A stretch of 64,000 nt of DNA from Limnomonas spitsbergensis (Eukaryota > Chlorophyta > Chlorophyceae > Chlamydomonadales), in assembly GCA_037349105.1 (NCBI GenBank), contig JAYJMM010000068.1:186001-250000 (forward strand). The letters are read 5' to 3'. The translations under genes and the position numbers were made by a program. The notes under the pieces were generated by a model. It worked only from the letters and a program-made list of their open reading frames with translations, was not told where the DNA came from and did not search any database. Positions 22,770 to 34,200 of the stretch are shown piece by piece (the first letter of the stretch is position 1; each line of letters starts with the position of its first letter).

Positions 22770-23640
22770 TGCATGCAGTAGCTACCCGCATGCATGCCAA
22801 TACACCGCCCGCTTGCAGTTGCTCCCCGCCGGCAAGCCGGCTCCCCACTCGAATGACAACACCTTGCCTGCTCGCAGAGCATCCCACCGGCACGACATCA
22901 CTCCGCCCGCATGTAGAAGCGTTCCACCGGCATGACAACGCCCTGTCAGCATGCAAAGCACCCATCCGGCATAACTTGCACCCGGTCATAGTGATAGCAC
23001 CCCGCGTGCAGTTGCGCCCCATGGACATGACAACACCATGCCTGCATATGGCCCCGCCAATACGACAACACCCTGCTTGCATGCATGTACCCCACTGGCA
23101 TGACAGCAACGGCATGCATACAAAGGTTTCCGACATCATGACAACACCCTGCTTACTTGCATAGCACCTTGCATGCATGCGTATGGCTCCGACAGCACGA
23201 CAACACCCTGCTTGCATGCATAGTACCCCACCTGTATGACAGCACCATGCCTGCGTACAAGGTGCCCCCACCTCATGACAACACCCTGCTTACTTGCATG
23301 GCATCATGGATGCATGTATCTAGCCCTAACGGCACGCCTACACCATGCGTGTCTGCAGTAGTGCCCAACCGGCACAACCCCACAGACATGCACTCCATGC
23401 ATGCTGATACACCATGGTCCCACCTACCTCTGGCAGAGAGACATGCGGTACACTATATGCATGCTGCCTATCTACATGCCTCACTGGCATGCACTTTCTG
23501 TGGGCAGCAACACAGCCACACCCACTGGCATGCACTATATGCACCCTTTAGCACCCTCAGCCCCACACACATGCTCTGCCTGCACTTTACAGTAATCCCA
23601 CACCCACTGGCATGCACTGTCTGTGGGCCAAGAGGCCCAT
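22770..23640. repeat. Degenerate tandem array, unit about 40-50 bp (CATGACAACACCCTGC)
   Basis: The words GCATGACAACACCCTGCTTG, CATGCAT and CCCCACCGGCA recur about fifteen times to 23340. A related section with CACTGGCATGCACT follows to 23640. Frames of about 190 codons on both strands across it are repeat by-products. Confidence 0.65.
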
Positions 23641-23960
23641 TGAGAGCAAAACGGCATCCCCAAAACACCTCCTCAGAACTCAACCAAACTGAAACAGTCC
23701 TAATATCTGTCAGCTATGTCTGCCACAGTGGTTTTCCTAAGGAATAAGGACACCAGTAAGTAGGCCGCACCTACCAGTGCAGCTTTTGCAGCGAGGGGGC
23801 CATTGAGAGCCAAACTATCCCTTATTACATCCTCAGAATTGAACAAAATTGGACACGCAATCTTGAACTGTGTCAATGAAGTCACAGGTGTCTGAGGGAA
23901 TAAAGGCACCTGCGAGTTAGCCTCAGCTACACATGCAGCCACCGGCGTTGCACATACGGG
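23627..23960. repeat. Two copies of an approximately 172-bp unit
   Basis: CCATTGAGAGCnAAAC, then CCTCAGAAnT, CTGTGnCA, AAGGnACCnG and the rest recur at 23627 and 23799 with about 65-70% identity. Confidence 0.55.
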
Positions 23961-24520
23961 AGGGCACAATGCATGAGGACGGGGTGCTGCAATGATTGTC
24001 AGGGCGGGCACAGTGCGGAAGGGTGGGGAGCTGCGACCAATGTCAGGGCGAAACACATACGTGCGGTCGTTGCGCATGAGGGCTGGGAGCTGCCACCCAC
24101 AGCAAGGAGCTGTAGGGCGATGCAATCAATGAAACGGCGCTCAACATACGGGGGGCATTTGAGCATCAGGGCAGTGCGCAGCAACGACAAGCCCGGTGCA
24201 CAAACAGGCAAGCGCCACACATACAAGCGGGTTGCAGAGGATGCAGGTGGGCCCTACGCCAACCACTGGCATGGACTTAGGTAGCTATGCATGCGAGTGG
24301 ATTACAGAGCGTGCGGGTGGGACACTGCAACTAATATCATGGCGGTGCTCACGGGGCAGGCGCTTTGCATGCAAGTTGGGCACAGCAGCCAAAACCAGGG
24401 CGTTGCGCCCTCGGGCGCCCGCTGGGCGGGCGCTGTGCATAAGGGTAAGGCGTTGTGCATGCAGGTGGCGCTCTGCAGCCCGTCAACCAGCAAGGCGTTG
24501 TGTACGCGGCAAGATGTCGG
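23960..24520. repeat. Degenerate tandem array, unit about 50-55 bp
   Basis: Words such as GGGCGGGCACAGTGCG, GGGAGCTGCnACC and GCGTTGTGCATGCAGGTGG recur about ten times with strong divergence. Confidence 0.5.
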
Positions 24521-25423
24521 TAAACATTGGGTCATACGAATGTTGCACTGACTCGGTCTCAGTTCCAACGAAAACTCAAAGTGATAGTTCCCTCTCTGGT
24601 TCCCTCGAGGAATCCACATGTGCGGAATCAGGTACGGAATCGCGTAATATTTGCCGAATAGTTTGAGGTGCTTGCATTTAATAAATATAAAAGGCTGGCG
24701 TAAATATGGCATCGATCCTTAAGGTTGATGCGCGAAGCGTAGCATTTCTTGGGCTGGCTGTACCCGAGTGCTGTCTTTAGCAGCATAACCCTACTTGCCT
24801 TTTTTTTGTCTGTCCGTGCGTGCGTGCGTGTGTTCCAACGAATCGCCGATTACTCACTCATCTCTTGACGCTTGAGCATGTTTGGCATGTCGATATCTCG
24901 TGGCACTACACTTTCTGATGGCGTTTTGCAAGCGTGTCGTTGCTCCACGTCCGAAATCGACTTTCGGTTGGGACACGCTTACGCCCATTGCTGGGAGTCG
25001 CTCGCAAGAAAATGAACGATTCCTTCATTTGATGATGTCGTCACCATCAGAAATTGAGAAGCGTCGACGCGCAGGAATTTGCCCATCCAGTGCGTTCTAC
25101 CTTGGTCGATACCAGACTGCGCGCCCCGTGCGTAAAAGTGTCATCCTGGCCTGCTGGGCGCACATCCCGTCTCAAATGGACATCAAGCTGCTACATCGTG
25201 GCATTTTGATTTCGTATTCAGCTTTACAAACTTGTCGACATCCCAGGTCACGAATCTCACTCCACGTGTGCCTCTGGGGCTCTGGGCCTCGCTTGCTTAT
25301 GGCTCGTTCGTAATACAAGTCATGATTCGTCCATTCGCGATTATCTGTCATGCGTGGACAGCTTCGGTGCCCTATGTGCCAGTCCCACCTTCGCAGACGT
25401 CAGTCAGTGTGCGTGGCCGGTTG
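24521..25423. other. Region without a confident gene
   Basis: A plus-strand frame at 24882-25313 and a second in another register at 25232-25441 show no family motif. Only a GTGCGTGCGTGCGTGTG microsatellite near 24815 was noted. Confidence 0.35.
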
Positions 25424-25496
25424 TCAAGTACCGGTACTTGAAGGTCACACTAAAAGTGCATGGCCATGCGACATTGGCCATGTTCATTTTAGTGTG
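25424..25496. repeat. 18-bp perfect palindrome followed by a 51-nt hairpin
   Basis: TCAAGTACCGGTACTTGA (25424-25441) is a perfect palindrome. Directly after it, 25446-25496 folds on itself: CACACTAAAA pairs with TTTTAGTGTG and CATGGCCA with TGGCCATG, leaving a loop of about 6 nt and a small internal mismatch. It may be a small fold-back element, or an RNA hairpin if transcribed. Confidence 0.6.
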
Positions 25497-25928
25497 CGCA
25501 ACCGATATACTGTGATTGGCAGGCTGCTGGACTGGCACTACCAGGCCTATTAAGATGAAAACATGATTGGCCTCTACCTCGCCAGCATTTGCGCTGAAAC
25601 CTCGCACAAAACCAGTGCATGGACACACACCGATTCATTTATACCGTATATGTCTGCACAATTTGTATGTTTTTTGTGCTTGAAATTACTGGCAATCCTT
25701 TCAATTATGCTGCCCCTGGTACTTGCTTCATCTTATCAACCTGATTGTGCAATGCATGGGGGCATGTCTAGCCGTCACAAAAAATACTTAGGCACTCGGG
25801 AGGTCCCGCCATGCGACCCTTTCATATCCTACACCCTAAGCGAATGACGTTGGGCGATCTCTAATGTGGTAGCAAGAAAATCTGGTATACGTACGGTATT
25901 AGAGTTTGAGTGACCGACTTATCTGGTG

Positions 25929-27725
25929 CGATGGATACTTGTCTACACTAATTTGGCGGAAGATAAATTCGATGCGACGCCGTACATTCACCCTGGAAAT
26001 CAGCATTTCCCGCCCCCCCCCCCCTGTCCACAGGAAAATTCCGGGGTCTTTGCATTGACCAGCTGGCATGATCCTTCGAAAGTTCGATCGGCACGTTGAT
26101 ATAGCGCGCGTATTGCAGTAGTTTCTTTACATGGTTCATCTTGGTGAATTTGTGTGGACAGGGTGTAGGGCAGGTGATCGTTGCGCCGATCTTGGGCAAA
26201 GGACGCATCAGAGAGGCTCAAGATGTGCACTTTCGAGCGAATGGTTTGAAGGGCAGCTTCGCAAGTCATGCTTATCCTCTTGCTCGGCAGTGGAGCTCGG
26301 GAAATTCAAATGTGCGCGCCATATGCCGCACAGAAGAAGGGAGTCGCTAGATTCAGTCTCATGAGGTCAGTCGGAAGAGACAACCCCGGAATTTTCCCGG
26401 GGTCCATCGATCGTTTGCCTTGTTTTTTCCCGGGGTCTGTCGGAAACGGGCTGTGCGACACGGGTCCGTCAAATCCGTGTTAAGGCCCCATAACGAGTTT
26501 GCGCACATTATGTTCAGCATCAGACAAGTCCCCACGCATGACTTTCGTTCAATTACCAAGGACCCCATCAAACCACAACAATCGCCACCTAAAGAATAAT
26601 AGGACGAGTCGAAACACCACCAGAGGGCCCCATCCATGATATGGCCCCATATGTGGCCACAGTAATATGTCTACTGTGGTCCATCTGCCTGGTCACTCCA
26701 TCAGTCGGATGTCATCGAAGGGCTCTGGCGGATTGTCTAATCGAGCAAGGAAGGCATCCTCTTGTGCTTTTGAGCGCGCAAGTTTTGGATACCTGCAAGG
26801 ACGAGACAGCGGGAAACGCAACTCAATGGTAGGGTGTAAAAGCAAAGCAACTGGTTTTGCTGGGTCCAATTGGTACGCCAAGATTCATATCCGTCGACAT
26901 CACCGTCTACTATGAACTGGGAAGACAGGCAACATGTGCGAGAGGAGAGATTGGGCGTCTACTCTGTTTAGAAGCTAGGGAACATATGCACCATAATGGA
27001 CGATAAACAGGCGTTGGTACTTCGGGCTGGTGTGGACTTCAAGCGCAATCTGCATGGACTCATGTGGACGTGTTTATGTATCATGTCATGGGATATGCTT
27101 GTCTTTGTATTTGGCTCCAAACCTTCAGTTCACATGTATACACACCCTTCTTGTCAACACCCATGAGAGAGCAATGCATCAATGTGCATAATAAATCTGC
27201 GTGGCACTACCTCTGTCAAGAGCGGCACAAAGTGTTTTTGAGGGCGGAATTGAATGTTATGCTCCTGCAGTTGATAATTGAAGAACTGCTGAGGTATCAA
27301 AAGCTTTATTGCGAAGACTGTCTGATCAGCTGCCTGCGAGTTTTGGGATAGAGAGGTCACGAGGGTGGTACAGCAGTGCTTGCAATGAATCCACCCGGCC
27401 ATTCAACTTGAGGTAGTATGATCAAAGTCAATAGTATGAGCATTTTAAAGGAAGATAATTCATAAATTCCTGAAACGGATTTAATGGCGCCACCAGGACA
27501 CCTTCAAACTGAAGCGAGATGTTCATTTTCTGTTCTTAAGCAGACAATCGATGCAAACCGAATTTAAATTGCTATGATTTGTGCTACACCACCACAATGT
27601 CCCGGAATAAACGCGGAGTTCCGGGGTCCAATCAGAAACGTGCTGGAAGACTGGCAAGGATACGTATCCCGGCCACGTTGACAATACTTTGTTACTTCAA
27701 AAGTATCCCCCCCCCCCCTTTTTAG
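25929..27725. other. Region without a confident gene
   Basis: There is a poly-C run near 26013 and a CCCGG(A/G)ATTTTCCCGGGGTC repeat at 26385-26440. A minus-strand frame at 26693-26881 (PTIELRFPLSRPCRYPKL, LDNPPEPFDD) has a protein-like composition but starts without ATG and matches nothing I recognise; it could be a single exon or an element remnant. GTCCAATCAGAAACGTGCTG at 27628 recurs near 41590. Confidence 0.35.
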
Positions 27726-28600
27726 CAATGCTGTGCTTCCTGAAGGTGCGTGTCATACTGTCATTACAGCTTACGCTTACTGTGCAACTGAAGGCCGAAC
27801 CCCGGCGTGCAAATTGCAAGCAATGTACAAGGACCGCCAATAATACTATCCAATTACGGCAAGTTGCTCACAGCATAACTTAAGGGCGAACCCCAGTAAG
27901 AGGCGAATCACATTTCACACCTGACTAACTGAACCCCGGGGTTGGATTTTTTCCAACCCTGACAGCTCGCCGACTGATCTACACCACAAAATGCCGAGAT
28001 AAGCAAAATTTAAATCTCAGATGGCCCCTCTCCTTGGTTTTCTCCTGTCATTGCTGTTTTCTGGGCTTAGAGATTATGTGCAGGGGGTATCAAACACGGG
28101 TGCGCAAAAATATGGTCGACGAATGTTGCCAACCCCGGGGTTGGATTCGCGTGCGAATAGAATGTGGGGTCCAGACCCCACATTCAGTTCGAAAGCGAAT
28201 CCTCCCCACCCCCCCGGGGTTCGTTGCCAAAAGCTGTGGTGTGAATCGCCTCTTGACGGACCGCAAATGGGGTTTCGGCTCGGAACCTGCCTGCCAATTG
28301 ACGAGAAGCCGTGACATGTAACATGAAGCTGCTCTGATCATCACCGTATTTTAGTTTGGTGTGACGCACTACGATACGGTATGCAACTTCCCACCTTCGA
28401 AAATGGATGACTAATGTGAGGGGTTTTTGTCTCCAAAAGTAAAAAATACCCTAGAATGCACTTGCGGTTCAGATACAGTATCATCCTGCTCTTAATTGCG
28501 TGTCAGCAAAAAGTGCTGCTTGCGCACATGTACGTCTTACGCCATAATTGACCGTAATAACTTACACACACAGCGCATTACAGCGTATTAGCAATAACAG
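27726..28600 (+). mobile_element. hAT-type MITE copy 3, diverged, with a nested insert
   Basis: The start CAATGCTGTGCTTCC, the block GCAAATGGGGTTTCGGCTCGG at 28263 and the end CAGCGTATTAGCAATAACAG match the family at 13897, at lower identity. An insert of about 355 bp at 27899-28253 splits it. No clear target duplication remains, so this copy is older than the others. Confidence 0.75.
27899..28253. mobile_element. Small TIR element nested in hAT MITE copy 3
   Basis: It begins AGAGGCGAATCACA and ends TGTGAATCGCCTCT, 14-bp inverted repeats with one mismatch. It carries internal perfect palindromes: CCAACCCCGGGGTTGG (28131-28146) and AATGTGGGGTC-CA-GACCCCACATT (28161-28184). It is absent from the other hAT MITE copies at the matching place. 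Its target duplication is unclear. Confidence 0.6.
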
Positions 28601-28836
28601 AACTGCTTACACGCATTTAAGAGCGAAGGTAATCGAGACAGCAAGTAGGTTCCAGAGGATTTCTGGCTTTGGGGACATTGGTCAGGCATTTTTACAGGTA
28701 CGAAGTTGTACATTGTTGTGCGTCACCCCATAGGAAAATATCGTGATGGGCAGAGCAACTTCCATGTTAAAATATCACGTCATCTCGACAATTGGCAGGC
28801 AGGTTCCAAGCTGAAAACCCCATAACAGGTGCGTCA
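28601..28836 (-). mobile_element. hAT-type MITE copy 4, partial, inverted
   Basis: Read on the minus strand, this matches the middle of the family: AAAACCCCATnnnnGGT, the CCAATTG-type block, ATATCGTGA, and the GCTCTTAAnTGCGTG stretch. It abuts copy 3 tail to tail. Both ends are lost. Confidence 0.65.
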
Positions 28837-30214
28837 ACTCCGGTTTGGCCTGTTGTTGCGCCGTGCGCAATGTGTTCCAATTTGCCATGATTGCAGTACT
28901 CTCTGCTATTTGCAACAGGTTTACCCAGTATGGAAATACGGTACGGTACGGTCAAACGTACAGACTGGAAATAATGGCAGAAACGGTGTTTTAACAAGGT
29001 ACAGTTTCATTCACCTGTGTGGTACGATTACGTGTTTACCTGAACACGTGGTGCCATACCCGTGAACACGTTTAGGTGGGGGGGGTAGCGGAGGTATTGG
29101 GTAACCCTGAATGAGGTGGCACGCGGAAGGGCATATCTTGCTGCACCAATATGGTGCAGCCTGCGGCTTGGAGCCGGGTACCAGGCTCAGAGCACTACCG
29201 AGTGCAGAGGCTTACGACTTTCATGTACAGATATGACATCAGGCGAGTGCAAAACTACTTCAAACCTGCCTCAAAAGCTCTGACCCAGCACGCTGGCTGT
29301 CGAGCCCCTATATGCCCTGAACTACAAGATGTCATTTGCAGCACGAGGGTGCTGGGCAAGGACTTCACTAAGAGGCAAAGGGAGAGGCGCTGAATGTGCA
29401 AATGTTTTACCTAATTTGTACTGAAAGCGTCAACCATTTCCCCCAAGCCGTAAGGAAGCACGTCACTGTACGATACATGCTCCCGTAGGAAAACCCCACT
29501 TCATCTATGATCCCACCATGTCCCACACCCCTCACCAGTCCCTTCTTTTCTGGACCCGTCGTTCCAAGCTCATGTCACCTCTGGCTGACGGGCAAAGGTT
29601 GAAAATCTGTTGTAAGACCATACCAGTCGCCACCTAAATGGTCAGAGGAGGCGACATCAAGCAGCAATGGGCACTATTAAGCAAAAGCTAGGCATCAGAA
29701 AACAAGGTGCAGTGTTTTGAAATCAAGAAGGGTTGATGTTCAAGCATGAGAAGGTTGGCCCACACAGGCTGTTGGGGAGAACCTTTTCCCCCAAGCTTAC
29801 AGGATTTGCATGGTTTAACCACATTTTCGTACTGTGTGTGCACCAGTACAACCAAAGAACAATGCCACAACCCCTACAGACCTGCAAGTTGAGCGATGTG
29901 TTGAATCCAACCAGCGGCAGGTACATGCGCCTGCAAGCAACAAGCGACGATGACGTACTTAAGTTGAAGAAGGGCAACCCTAAGGCGAGGTCTGACCAAG
30001 GGTGATGAAGCAAGTCATAACCGTGTTGTGTAGGCTGACACTGCACGTTAACACTGTGTGGGCCTGTTCTTAGTCAAGTTCGGCTGAAGTCCCGCTGCAT
30101 CGGCGAGGGGCATGCCTGGAAATGTCATCATCGGATGCTTGTCTAGTGGTTATACACGAATCAAACCAAATACAGTAATGTTACTATACCATAGAATTGC
30201 TTCGCCCAAAATGA
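28837..30214. other. Region without a confident gene
   Basis: Plus-strand frames at 29151-29393 (VQNYFKPASKALTQHAG) and 29733-30005 (NPTSGRYMRLQATSDDDVLK) have protein-like composition and could be exons of an unidentified gene, but splice sites and family are not evident. A short ACGGT tandem lies near 28938. Confidence 0.35.
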
Positions 30215-30950
30215 ATTAATTATTGGGGTGCGCGAACATGGGTGCGCGCTAATAATAATTCAAAAACGCTGCTGCCCCGCGTGTCAGTCAGCTGCCCAAG
30301 CACCTATTCTGGGGGTGCGCGGTATGAATTAAAAACAGGACCTAAAAAAAAACGCACGCTAGTGCACGACTGTTTGATTCGACATCCGGTCAGTGATCCA
30401 TGTCAAGTGGGCCCAAGCAGTCCAGCATCACACTACTGGTGACTCAGATGGGCACTACCGGTAATTGTAGCTAGCATTCTCGCTCAGCCTAGCCTCCCTC
30501 CATTCAGCTAGCAATTCGGCTCGCCAACGCCTATCCTCGGCCTGCTCGGCTATCCAATCCTTCTCATCCTCCCTCACCTCCTCCTCCTCCTCGTCCTCCT
30601 TCTTCTGGTCTTCCTCCACCTCCTCAACCTCCACCTCCTGAACCTCCACCTCATCCTGCTTCTCGTCCTCCTATTTTTTGCTAATTTTTGCTGACAGTGT
30701 ACCGGAGGGGGAGGACTATGCTGAATTTGCCGACTGTGAGGGTTTTAACTGAGTTTTAATGAACAAACTTCAAGTGCTGCGCAAATAGAAATTAATATGA
30801 TTTTAACGGATGCGCGATGTTAGATTAAATTTCCTGCTGCGCGGCGAAATGTAAAATTAAAATTTTGCAACTGCGTGGCCGTTTTTCAAATTATTTTCGG
30901 GGTGCACGACGGAAAAAAACAGGGTGCGCAGACCCTAAGGCATTCTACGG
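30215..30950. mobile_element. Candidate AT-rich element with GTGCGCG-type end motifs
   Basis: AT-rich sequence is punctuated by GGGGTGCGCGAA, GGGTGCGCGC, CTGCGCGGCG, GGGGTGCACGA and GGGTGCGCAGACCC. The same words, mostly on the other strand, punctuate 59309-59770. Inside, a minus-strand frame at 30455-30665 is extremely acidic (EEDQKKEDEEEEEVREDEKD), then DWIAEQAEDRRWRAELLAEW, ending at a stop. That could be a coiled-coil part of a transposon protein. Ends and family are not established. Confidence 0.4.
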
Positions 30951-31009
30951 TAGTTCTTTTCTTTGAAATTCGTGATGCCCAGCTATTTTACAAGACGCGC
31001 TACAAACAA

Positions 31010-31220
31010 ATGTGAACGTAAATGGTTTCGCAAGCACGAGTTTGGTCTCTACACCATAACTACCAAAACAAGAAGCCTTGAGGCTCCAAATCGAAAGGGG
31101 AGAATTGCAGCAAATTGATCTACCTAGAAATGTATGTAGAGTACAATCCACCGAGTGTGCGCAGAGCGACTCGGACACTCATCTGGCTCCAGAAATGTGA
31201 AATGTGACGCCCGTGATTTC
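31010..31220 (+). repeat. Dispersed repeat, copy 2 (partner at 16890-17110)
   Basis: See 16890-17110. This copy lies directly downstream of the last exon of the methyltransferase gene on the minus strand, so it may supply that gene's 3' untranslated region. Confidence 0.5.
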
Positions 31221-31228
31221 TCCTCTGA

Positions 31229-34200
31229 TTAGTATGTGTAGGCTAATACTCTGCCCGAATCGGTTATGATGCTGAGATTAAGATCAGAGCTGGGGACGAT
31301 CCTGTGGGATAAATGGGTTATCCACCTTCTCGGGCCAATCACTTGAACAATCTGCTGATATACAAGTATTGCGTGCCATGCCTCTGACCTCGCAACACAT
31401 GCACCTGTATGAGCCCCCACAAGCACCCGAGGGAATCCCCTCTCACTTGGCTGCAATTTTGAGCATCTCCTCAGTGACCCCATCTGCTTCACGTCCCATC
31501 ACCAGAGCCAGCTTACGAGGCACCTGCAAGCCAGGCGCTGAAAAGCTCACTGAGGCCTACGAATGGACATGAAAAGGTGGTTGTAGGTAAGGTATTGCTA
31601 TGTCTGCTTCATGGGGTTGCAGACACGGACCCTGTTCCTCACTGAGGCTTACGAGGTCCAAGAAAAGGGACTTGCAGGCACCACAGACTCATCAATATAC
31701 GTGACGATACCTGGGCACCCGGTAACATCATCCGCCCTGATGACTAAAACTAAACAGTGGCCGCACACTTTTTCATTTTTTTCATGGTGTGTAGGCGGGC
31801 GCCGGCTCACTGGGCTTCTCTCTGGGCATACGTTATGGCATACGTGATGGCAATGATTTATCTTGAATGAAAATCTTAGTTGTACATCAACCCTACTTTC
31901 TTGTAACAATGGGCGGTGGTGCGACCATGATAGTGGTGCGACCATACAATTAGCTTTTTAGTCCACACCTCAGGTACAACATGCATTTTTCTCCCATGCC
32001 TCCAATACCAAGCTTGGCCATAACCATATACATCCACAGATAACAGCAGAAGTCCCACAGTGCGTTGTTTGTTGTAGGATGATTCAGCTGCAATTCAGCT
32101 TCAGTATGGTAGACCGTGCAGCAAGCCCTGGCACCTGGGCTGCCATGGGTCTGCCAGTGTAAGGTCTTCATCGGCTCAATTAAAATGAATTTGGTGGAAA
32201 CAGAAATGAACGATGCCACAGTGGTAAAATTTTGCGGCGCCCCTGCCTCCTAACCAGCCCCCTGACGTTTTCACCCCTCCTCCCCCCCCCCCCCCCGGCC
32301 ATGCCCACCCCAGCAAGCCGTATACGACATATCTCGATATCCTACATGCTATAGTAGCACACTCTTGGACTCATGGGGACATTTAGAAAATCGCTGTTTC
32401 AATTGCATGGTTGGGTCACCCTGTAAGGCAAAGCACATTATACTCAACATGGCATAAATTCCCCTTTTCTCCTCCGTCTTAAGGTCAAAGCCTGTGATGA
32501 CATACAAGTCAAGAACAGTCCGGAAACGGTGCAACAAAAACAAAACTGACAAAGCACCTCAGTAACAAAAAGCTCAGGATGTATATGAATTGACATTTAT
32601 CGGTATTCACTTCCCATTGCCAAACATAACTTGTATCTAATTTTAAAGATGACATTGGAGCCTCGTCAACTTCAAAACATTGAGACAACAATGTTGGTGT
32701 CAGCTTTTACTACCAAGCCTTCTTGAGCGCCCTGAGCACCTTATCTCAGACTAAGCAGCCTCTGACTCAAATTTTACTAATTGCGACTGTGCTTTCCTGC
32801 TTTGTTCTTCAAAATTCGTCTACCCTGGCGTACAAATAGTATTCAAGTTTTTGGGTTTAGGGTTAGTATACAAGTTTTTGTTGACCGTCTGCGACAAGTA
32901 AATATATACTCATGTTTAGGTATTAGGAAAGCAGGGGAGACCATATATTATGTCATCCAAAGTAACCAGATGCCATCCGAATCATACCAACTATATTTGA
33001 ACTTCCGAACAGCCCATCCAAGGCTTCTAACAAGGAGGCAGAAGCTCCCAAGCATTCTCCATTTCCTCCACCGTTACAAAGATACCAGTAAATCAAAATA
33101 CATGTATCGGAATATTACATAAGACTTACTCGTGCCAGATATGCACCATAAACATTAGTTGTGTCCCTTGGAATCGAATTCAGTATGACTGAAAACTTAC
33201 CCTCAGGGCAAGTAATTCACAAAGAGGCCAGACAATGGACATTTCCAGTAAACCGAAGTTCTGTTTCATTATTGTTATTAAGCAACCAGTATCGGCCTTG
33301 CTCTCAGGCACCATGCGCCTAGTATTCCCCCTCTGAAGTTGTCATAATGAAAATGCGAATGTTCAAGTTAGCCTTCAAAATCAGAAGAATTCTGGAGGGA
33401 AAACTCATGCCAGATTGCAACCCTGCGCACCACCCATTGTTTTTATTTTTCTCAAGTATATTCAAGTATATTCTGCGGATAGGGGTCAAACTTTGTCGGG
33501 CCAACAGATACACGCCCAAGCAGAATGGGTGTCCAGCTGCTGTTAGCCCATAAAGGTAGCTAAAATGCAGCCATGACGCAAAATCAGAACCTATGGGGCT
33601 ACAATCCCGAATCTTGGACATGCCTCACCTCAGACAGGTCGGTGGCCCAGACCTCCCATTCCTCCCTTCGCAGCTCCGCTATGCATTCGGTAGTCGTCGC
33701 AAACTCCCGCACATCCTGCACAGGGGCAGTATCCATCCCTTGGCAGAATACAAACTAGGTTTTAACATCATACACTGTACCGATATGTTTTAGGGCCTAC
33801 AAATCAGTACCGTAGTCACGGACGTATTTCGTTATTTTGATCGTTCTTCAAGGAGCAACGAAATCAGTCGTGAAAATGTTTTTGACTGGAATTTTTCATG
33901 TGAAGGGGCAACGAATCAAAAAAATCGCCAAAACTGCGACTTTTTAAGCAACAACGAAATTCGAAAATAACGAAACACGTCCGTGACTACGGTAACTTGG
34001 AACCAGGAAATAAATTACGTACGCACAAAATTGGTAATTCAGAAACCAGAAATTTAATTTACAGCACCTCAATCAGATCACCAAAACGGCTATCGGGTTC
34101 ATGCTTTTGAGCATCAGACCTTTGGGGGGCTACAGGGAAGCCAGCGTTAGGCTTATGGGACCAAATCTTGGTCGCAGTGTGGGCAAGGACAAGCTTGGGT

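Larger units (their letters stand above)
22238..25928. mobile_element. Candidate 3.7-kb element bounded by about 105-bp inverted repeats
   Basis: About 22238-22348 and 25826-25928 are inverted copies sharing CAGATAAGTC, GTCACTCAAACTC, ATACCGTACGTATACCAGAT, ACATTAGAGATCGCCCAAC and CGCTTAGGGTGTAGG in order. Between them lie only degenerate tandem arrays and unassigned sequence. A DNA element with long terminal inverted repeats fits, but I found no target duplication, and two independent solo copies would look the same. Confidence 0.45.
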
